10,196 bases of DNA, taken from positions 1-10,196 of the forward strand of contig VBLD01000094.1 of NCBI GenBank assembly GCA_005879205.1, written 5' to 3'. How positions within the stretch are numbered: the stretch's first letter is position 1; each line of letters begins with the position of its first letter. The notes below the pieces were generated by a model. That model was not told the DNA's origin. It saw only the letters and a list, made by a program, of their open reading frames with translations, and made no database searches. This stretch comes from Deltaproteobacteria bacterium (GTDB taxonomy: Bacteria; Desulfobacterota; Binatia; DP-6). The position numbers were made by a program, and so were the translations under genes. Positions 6,949 to 10,196 of this stretch are shown here, piece after piece.

Positions 6949-6976
6949 GCGCGAGCCGGGGCGCGAGCCGGGGCGC
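6949..6976. repeat. Short 12-bp tandem repeat upstream of the SDR gene
   Basis: GCGCGAGCCGGG occurs twice head to tail (6949-6960, 6961-6972), followed by a further GCGC. It lies in the 96-bp divergent gap between the SDR gene (-) and the 87-aa gene (+), where both promoters should be. I see no clear promoter elements. It could be slippage or a tandem binding site. Confidence 0.5.
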
Positions 6977-7012
6977 TTGACGCCGCCCGTCGCCGAGGGC
7001 TAAGCCGCACGC

Positions 7013-7276
7013 ATGCACATTCGCGTGGAATGCGCCGCCGAGCGAGGAGCGGACCCCCTCCGTTTCGTGCTCGGAGACCACACCGTCGAGGTCGACGATC
7101 TCCTCGACCGCTGGTACGGGGACGACGCCGACTACTTCCGCGTGCGCGGTCGCGACGGCCACCTCTACGTGCTGAAGCACCTGCGCGGCCACGATCGCTG
7201 GGAGCTCACCTCGTTCACGCGTCGCGGCTCACGCGGCACGAGCCTGGGCACGCGCGGTCCTCGCGTGCTCCACTAG
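7013..7276 (+). CDS. Small conserved-looking hypothetical protein (87 aa)
   Basis: 87 aa starting at ATG 7013 with only a weak ribosome binding site. The centre, residues 31-65 (LDRWYGDDADYFRVRGRDGH, then LYVLKHLRGHDRWELTSF), has the feel of a real folded domain. As far as I recall, similar small proteins with DRWYG-xxx-YF-x-V-x-DG-x-x-YxLRH and a WELT ending are widespread in deltaproteobacteria and related groups, without an assigned function. There is no signal peptide, membrane segment or Cys. The last about 17 residues (RGSRGTSLGTRGPRVLH) look like a low-complexity tail. The TAG stop lies in the CTAG at the edge of the inverted-repeat element that follows. No function is proposed. Confidence 0.65.
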   Translation: MHIRVECAAERGADPLRFVLGDHTVEVDDLLDRWYGDDADYFRVRGRDGHLYVLKHLRGHDRWELTSFTRRGSRGTSLGTRGPRVLH

Positions 7277-7305
7277 GAGCGCGACCCAAGACTTCTTGGG
7301 TCGCG
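7273..7305 (+). repeat. Left inverted end with its own hairpin
   Basis: CTAGGA followed by a 12-bp perfect stem GCGCGACCCAAG (7279-7290) pairing with 7295-7306, loop ACTT. It contains the TAG stop of the 87-aa gene (7274-7276). It would form a hairpin right after that gene. Confidence 0.85.
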
Positions 7306-7405
7306 CACAATGGACACGCGCCGTTCGAGAGGTCCCGCGGCGCTCATGTTGATCCGGCGACAATTGGGCCTGTCCGCGGCGGCTGCAGAACCGGGCGTGT
7401 TCGTT

Positions 7406-7433
7406 TGCCGCGCTGGCTTCGCCAGCCGCGGCA
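7406..7433. repeat. Internal hairpin of the element
   Basis: TGCCGCG-CTGGC-TTC-GCCAG-C-CGCGGCA: 5 bp plus 7 bp of stem with one bulged C (7426) and a TTC loop. It lies inside the element, between the two inverted ends. Confidence 0.65.
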
Positions 7434-7477
7434 GGACAGACGGGCGTGATCCCGACGGAACCCCCTCGCGTCCGGTT

Positions 7478-7510
7478 CGCGACCCAAGATGTCTTGGGTC
7501 GCGCTCCTAG
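7478..7510 (-). repeat. Right inverted end with its own hairpin
   Basis: Read on the - strand it repeats the left end, with ACAT in place of ACTT in the loop. The stem is 11 bp (7478-7488 with 7493-7503). Its CTAG (7507-7510) contains the stop of the DsbA-like gene, at the same position within the repeat as the stop in the left copy. Confidence 0.85.
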
Positions 7511-8226
7511 CCCTTCTTCGTCGCGGCCCGCCGGGCGTCGTCGATCATCGTCTTGAAGGTCTCGAAGGAGCGGTCCATGACGCGCCGGCCGTTCACGAAG
7601 AAGGCCGGCGTGCCGTCGACGTCGGCTGCCTTCCCCGTCCGCAGGTCCCGACTGATCGCCTGCTGGACGTCCAGGGCCTGGAAGTCCTCCTCCCAGACGA
7701 CGACGTTGAGCCCGATCTTTCCCGCGTACTCCTTGAGCTTGTCGTAGGAGAGATCGCGGTTGTTCGCGAACAGGATGTCGTGCATCTCCCAGAACTTGTT
7801 CTGGTGGCCCGCGGCGACGGTCGCCTTGGCGGCAGACACCGCGTTGTCGTGGATGGAGCTCAGGGGAAACTGCTTGAAGACGAGCTTCACGTCGGCGGGA
7901 TAGGCCTTCAGGACCTGCTCGAGCAGCGGCTTGGCCTCGGCGCAGAACGGACACTGGAAATCGGAGAACTCGACGATGGTGACCGGCGCGTCCTTCGGCC
8001 CGCGCACCGGCGACTTGTCGAGCGGGATGTCGTAGACCTTGCTCGGGTCTGGCGTCGGCTCGGCGGCGGGGGCCGCCGCCCCCTTCGCCCGGTCGAGCGA
8101 CTTCTGGACGGCGTCGATCTTGGCGAGGATCTCCTTGTCGCCGCGCTTGAGTTCGTCGACGTCCGGGCTGCAGCCGCAAAGGGCGGCGAGCATGACGCCG
8201 GCCCACACGTATCGCCTGCACTGCAT
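7507..8226 (-). CDS. DsbA-like thioredoxin-fold lipoprotein (disulfide oxidoreductase)
   Basis: 239 aa from ATG 8226, chosen because it gives a short lipoprotein signal (MQCRRYVWAGVMLAALCGC, probable lipid-bearing Cys19) and has a G-rich ribosome binding site upstream; a TTG at 8292 in the same frame overlaps the promoter. After Cys19 a charged, possibly coiled-coil stretch (about 23-48) and an Ala/Pro linker lead into a DsbA-type domain from about 63: VTIVEFSDFQCPFC with the active site C92-PF-C95, a helical insertion with FPLSSIHDNA, and the cis-Pro loop GTPAFFVNG (Pro207). Family role: oxidation or shuffling of disulfides in exported proteins, here tethered to a membrane. Plausible clients include the Cys-rich exported proteins at the left of the window, but no linkage is shown. 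It has its own promoter at 8264-8292. Confidence 0.85.
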   Translation of the reverse strand: MQCRRYVWAGVMLAALCGCSPDVDELKRGDKEILAKIDAVQKSLDRAKGAAAPAAEPTPDPSKVYDIPLDKSPVRGPKDAPVTIVEFSDFQCPFCAEAKPLLEQVLKAYPADVKLVFKQFPLSSIHDNAVSAAKATVAAGHQNKFWEMHDILFANNRDLSYDKLKEYAGKIGLNVVVWEEDFQALDVQQAISRDLRTGKAADVDGTPAFFVNGRRVMDRSFETFKTMIDDARRAATKKG

Positions 8227-8263
8227 GGACGTTCCCCCCGGAGCGCCAGAATTGGACCGCGAA

Positions 8264-8292
8264 ATTAGACCGGCAGCCTTTTTCCCTGTCAA
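8264..8292 (-). promoter_or_regulatory. Near-consensus sigma-70 promoter for the DsbA-like gene
   Basis: On the - strand, TTGACA (8287-8292, perfect -35), a 17-nt spacer, and TCTAAT (8264-8269, 5 of 6 at -10). The expected transcription start is about 30 nt before the ATG at 8226, a normal leader length. The sequence is A/T-rich against a very GC-rich background. Confidence 0.75.
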
Positions 8293-8305
8293 GCGCCGCG
8301 GCGCT
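8292..8305. repeat. 14-bp palindrome abutting the -35 box
   Basis: AGCGCCGCGGCGCT is a perfect palindrome sharing its first base with the -35 element of the DsbA-like gene. It lies just after the purU stop (8321 on the - strand). It could be an operator or a short hairpin ending the purU transcript; neither is proven. Confidence 0.45.
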
Positions 8306-8320
8306 CAGACGGCGTCGCGC

Positions 8321-9214
8321 TCACGACGCCGCCACACTCGGGAAGCGACCCGGCCGGAAGATGACCTTTCGGTCCTTCACGACGAGCTGGTCGTTCAGGT
8401 AGAGCTCCACCGCGTGCGTGAGGACCTTGGCCTCGAGCGCGCGGCCGCGCCCCTTCACGTCGTCCAGCGTGTCCTCGCCGACGCGGATGTGAAACACGTC
8501 CTGGAGGACGACGGGCCCCGCATCGAGCTGCTCGGTGACGAAGTGCGCCGTGCACCCCGACACGCGCACCCCCTCCTCCCACGCCTGCCTGTAGGCGTTC
8601 GAACCCGGGTGGTACGGCAGCAGCGACGGGTGGATGTTGATGATGCGGAAGGGATAGCGGTCGATCACGCGCTTCGACAGGATCTGCATGTAGCGGGCGA
8701 GGACCACGAGGTCGGGCCGGTATTCGGCGAGGCGTGCGAGCAGGAAGTCCTCATGCGCCGTCTTGTCCGTGGACGGGCTCCAGGCGAACGGGATGCCGTG
8801 CTGGCGCGCCACCGGCTCGAGGTCGGAATGGTTCGAGAGGACGACGCCGAGGTCGCCGTTCAGCGTGCCCGCCTCGCGCGCGCGCACCAGCTCCTCGAGG
8901 CAGTGCGCCTCGCGGGTGACCAGGACGGCGACGCGCTTGCGCTCCGGAGGTCCGCCCGCCAGGCGGACCGTCACCTCCATGGCGATCTCCTCGCCGATCC
9001 GGCGGAGCCCGAAGACGAGCTCGTCGAGCGTCGTCGCCAGGTCCGAGAGGTCGACGAGCATCGTCATGATGAAGAGGCCCTCCATCACGCGCTGCTCGAT
9101 GTCCTCGATGTTGACGTTCGAGGAGGCGAGGTAGGTGGAGACGCGCGCGACCACGCCCTTCTGGTCGCGGCCGATGACCGAGATGACGGCGCGGTTGCGG
9201 TCGCCCATCGTCAT
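8321..9214 (-). CDS. purU: Formyltetrahydrofolate deformylase
   Basis: 297 aa. Hydrolyses 10-formyl-THF to THF and formate in the cytosol, balancing one-carbon pools and supplying formate for purine synthesis. Residues 8-85 form an ACT domain (VISVIGRDQKGVVARVSTYL). From 92 on comes the formyltransferase-fold domain: RVAVLVTREAHCLEELV, VVLSNHSDLEP, LVVLARYMQILS, then the catalytic loop IINIHPSLLPYHPG with Asn193 and His195, and VTEQLDAGPV with Asp231. Length and order fit PurU. The usual PurU loop reads NIHHSFLPAFKG; here NIHPSLLPYHPG is closer to PurN, while the ACT domain and the LARYMQILS segment argue for PurU. The start could be ATG 9214 or ATG 9208; neither has a ribosome binding site. 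A strong hairpin lies just upstream, in the 37-nt gap after the SDR gene. Confidence 0.88.
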   Translation of the reverse strand: MTMGDRNRAVISVIGRDQKGVVARVSTYLASSNVNIEDIEQRVMEGLFIMTMLVDLSDLATTLDELVFGLRRIGEEIAMEVTVRLAGGPPERKRVAVLVTREAHCLEELVRAREAGTLNGDLGVVLSNHSDLEPVARQHGIPFAWSPSTDKTAHEDFLLARLAEYRPDLVVLARYMQILSKRVIDRYPFRIINIHPSLLPYHPGSNAYRQAWEEGVRVSGCTAHFVTEQLDAGPVVLQDVFHIRVGEDTLDDVKGRGRALEAKVLTHAVELYLNDQLVVKDRKVIFRPGRFPSVAAS

Positions 9215-9220
9215 CCACTT

Positions 9221-9253
9221 AGCCGCCGCGCGCCGCGGCGCGCAAGGGCGGCT
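9221..9253. repeat. Long GC hairpin between the SDR gene and purU
   Basis: A 7-bp outer stem AGCCGCC (9221-9227) with GGCGGCT (9247-9253) encloses a 16-bp perfect palindrome GCGCGCCGCGGCGCGC (9228-9243). On the - strand the structure overlaps the last bases of the SDR gene and ends 6 nt before the purU ATG. It could be a terminator, attenuator or translation-blocking hairpin. No T-run follows. Confidence 0.55.
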
Positions 9254-10049
9254 ACTCGGGCAGCCGGCCCGTCCGCCGCCACCAGCGCACGCTGTGCCCC
9301 GGCGCGTGCAGGAAGATGCCGCCGTCCAGGTAGAGCACCTGCCCCTGCATCCAGCTCGCCTCGGGCGAGCAGAGAAACGCCACCAGGGCCGCCACCTCGG
9401 CCGGCTCCCCGACGGCGCGAAGCGGCGTCGACCCCTCGACCTCCTCGAAGAACGCCTGCCGGCTCGTCTCGTCGCCGAAGTAGAGCGTCACGGAATCGGT
9501 GTCGACGTAGCCCGGGTTGATCGAGTTGACCGTGATGCCGCGCGGCCCGAGCTCGACCGCGAGATAGCGCGTGAGGGCCTCGAGCGCCGCCTTGGCCGAG
9601 GCGAGGACGCCGTGCCCGGCGACGTAGCGGTGCGTGTCCATGCCGGAGATGGTCACGATCCGCCCGCCGGACGGCATGCGCGGGGCGACGCGCTGGACCA
9701 TCTGGAGAAAGGATCCAATGGTGATCGCATACGTCTTCTCGACGTGATGGGGCTTCACCTCGAGGAGCGGCTTGAAGGCGGTCGCCGCCGCGTTGGCGAC
9801 GAACACATCGACGTGGTCGGTCTCGGCCTCGAGGCGATCGAGAGCGGCCGCCACGGAAGCGGGCTCGCCGAGGTCGGCCTGGAGTGCCAGGCAGCGCCGG
9901 CCGAGGGCGCGAATCCGGGCTTCGACGTCCGCGGCCGCCGTTGTGTCGCGCCGGTAGATGAACGCGACGTCGGCGCCGTCGCGCGCCAGGCGTTCCACGG
10001 TGGCGCGGCCGATGCCGCGTGAGCCGCCGGTGACGAGAGCGAGTCTCAT
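9252..10049 (-). CDS. FabL-like short-chain dehydrogenase/reductase lacking the expected catalytic Tyr
   Basis: 265 aa from ATG 10049, fixed by a perfect GGGAGGAGA 4 nt upstream. Motifs: TGGSRGIG at 7-14; Tyr-Arg-Arg at 32-34 after beta-2, favouring NADP(H); ANAA at 85-88 in place of NNAG; Ser135 (TISG); Lys153 within ASAKAALEALTRYLAVEL; INPG-x-VDTDS; and GQVLYLDGG near the end. The segment KAALEALTRYLAVEL and the DTD pattern resemble enoyl-ACP reductase III (FabL), which uses Tyr-x6-Lys. Here that Tyr position is His146, and the classical Tyr-x3-Lys position is Leu149; the tetrad Asn is also not evident (Thr110). The C-terminus carries about 20 extra residues with WWRR. It is an SDR by fold; whether it is an active reductase is open. 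Confidence 0.8.
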   Translation of the reverse strand: MRLALVTGGSRGIGRATVERLARDGADVAFIYRRDTTAAADVEARIRALGRRCLALQADLGEPASVAAALDRLEAETDHVDVFVANAAATAFKPLLEVKPHHVEKTYAITIGSFLQMVQRVAPRMPSGGRIVTISGMDTHRYVAGHGVLASAKAALEALTRYLAVELGPRGITVNSINPGYVDTDSVTLYFGDETSRQAFFEEVEGSTPLRAVGEPAEVAALVAFLCSPEASWMQGQVLYLDGGIFLHAPGHSVRWWRRTGRLPE

Positions 10050-10053
10050 ACCG

Positions 10054-10062
10054 TCTCCTCCC
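10054..10062 (-). promoter_or_regulatory. Shine-Dalgarno site fixing the SDR start at 10049
   Basis: On the - strand GGGAGGAGA is followed by CGGT and the ATG. It rules in ATG 10049 over longer in-frame extensions running to about 10166, which would add a Pro-rich stretch unlike any SDR N-terminus. Confidence 0.75.
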
Positions 10063-10196
10063 GTGGCATTCTTGCCCGCTGGCCTGTACGGGATCAACGT
10101 TGGCGCCGTTGCCCGGATTGTGAGTGAGAGCGGGGGACTCTGAAGAGGTTCGGGCAGATCGGGCACAAGCGACGCCTGCGGCAGCCGCGCGTATCG
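10063..10196. other. Unassigned right edge
   Basis: 134 bp upstream of the FabL-like gene. It should hold that gene's promoter. A weak - strand candidate is TTGATC with AAGAAT at 18-nt spacing, too poor to call. I recognise no gene here. Confidence 0.3.

Larger units (their letters stand above)
7273..7510. mobile_element. MITE-like or REP-doublet element with 33-bp inverted ends
   Basis: A 238-bp non-coding block between two convergent genes is bounded by inverted repeats 7273-7305 and 7478-7510 that match over 33 bp with one mismatch. Each end starts with CTAG, then GAGCG, then a self-complementary stretch built on CGACCCAAG and its complement. If CTAG (4 bp) is a target duplication, the element proper is 7277-7506, 230 bp. 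There is no transposase; small open frames inside look like chance. Reading 1: a non-autonomous derivative of an IS that duplicates a CTAG or YTAR site (as some IS5-family groups do). Reading 2: a REPIN/BIME, two REP hairpins facing each other with a short conserved foot. The element also places hairpins after both genes, so it could serve as their terminator. That the ends match is seen; mobility is inferred. Confidence 0.6.

Noticed and set aside
7310..7510. 66-aa + strand frame inside the inverted-repeat element
   Set aside because: It ends within the right repeat, has no ribosome binding site and a random-looking composition; the element is best read as non-coding.
7229..8221. 330-aa - strand frame reading across the DsbA-like gene and the element
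   Set aside because: Out of frame with the thioredoxin domain; it contains ARPKTSWVA-type peptides that are just translations of the inverted ends.
8039..10022. Long + strand open frames (8039-9520, 9135-10022) over the right-hand genes
   Set aside because: They are mirror frames of the DsbA-like, purU and SDR genes and show no domain of their own.

Overview
The window is a GC-rich stretch of bacterial chromosome. It carries nine protein-coding loci, one of them frameshifted and cut by the left edge, and there are no RNA genes or CRISPR arrays that I can see. The organism looks like a Gram-negative deltaproteobacterial-type lineage. The hints are secreted proteins with threonine-rich linkers, myxobacterial-type disulfide repeats (CGDNxVNQASEQCDGT), DNRLRE-type domains fused to heme domains, and a lipoprotein thioredoxin. 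Candidatus Binatota/Binatia or Myxococcota would fit; this is inference from protein style, not from a marker gene.

Left part (1-4674, + strand): a secreted heme and surface-protein cluster. First comes the 3' end of a di-heme peroxidase-like (MauG/CcpA family) gene that should read through disulfide repeats into two DNRLRE domains. A 32-nt shortfall in the first repeat breaks its frame. After a strong hairpin and a gene-free leader of about 270 nt comes a second protein with the modules in the opposite order: signal peptide, DNRLRE, Thr linker, Cys-rich region, C-terminal cytochrome-like domain with a CX4CH motif. A membrane-anchored di-heme cytochrome c follows 10 nt later, probably in the same operon. 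The likely theme is periplasmic or cell-surface electron transfer; the substrate is unknown.

Middle (4744-7276): a GlcF-type iron-sulfur protein with two ferredoxin clusters and two CCG domains (+), convergent with a classical SDR dehydrogenase (-). The junction between them holds two stable hairpins. Divergent from the SDR is a small conserved-looking 87-aa protein (+).

Right part (7273-10049): the 87-aa gene and a convergent DsbA-like lipoprotein gene are separated by a 238-bp non-coding element with 33-bp inverted ends that differ at one base. The ends begin with CTAG, which supplies the TAG stop of both genes. It looks like a MITE or a REP doublet, and it is the most interesting item here. 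Beyond it on the - strand lie the DsbA-like gene with a near-consensus sigma-70 promoter, a formyltetrahydrofolate deformylase (purU), and a FabL-like SDR that lacks the expected catalytic tyrosine. I found no defence, toxin or biosynthetic system.
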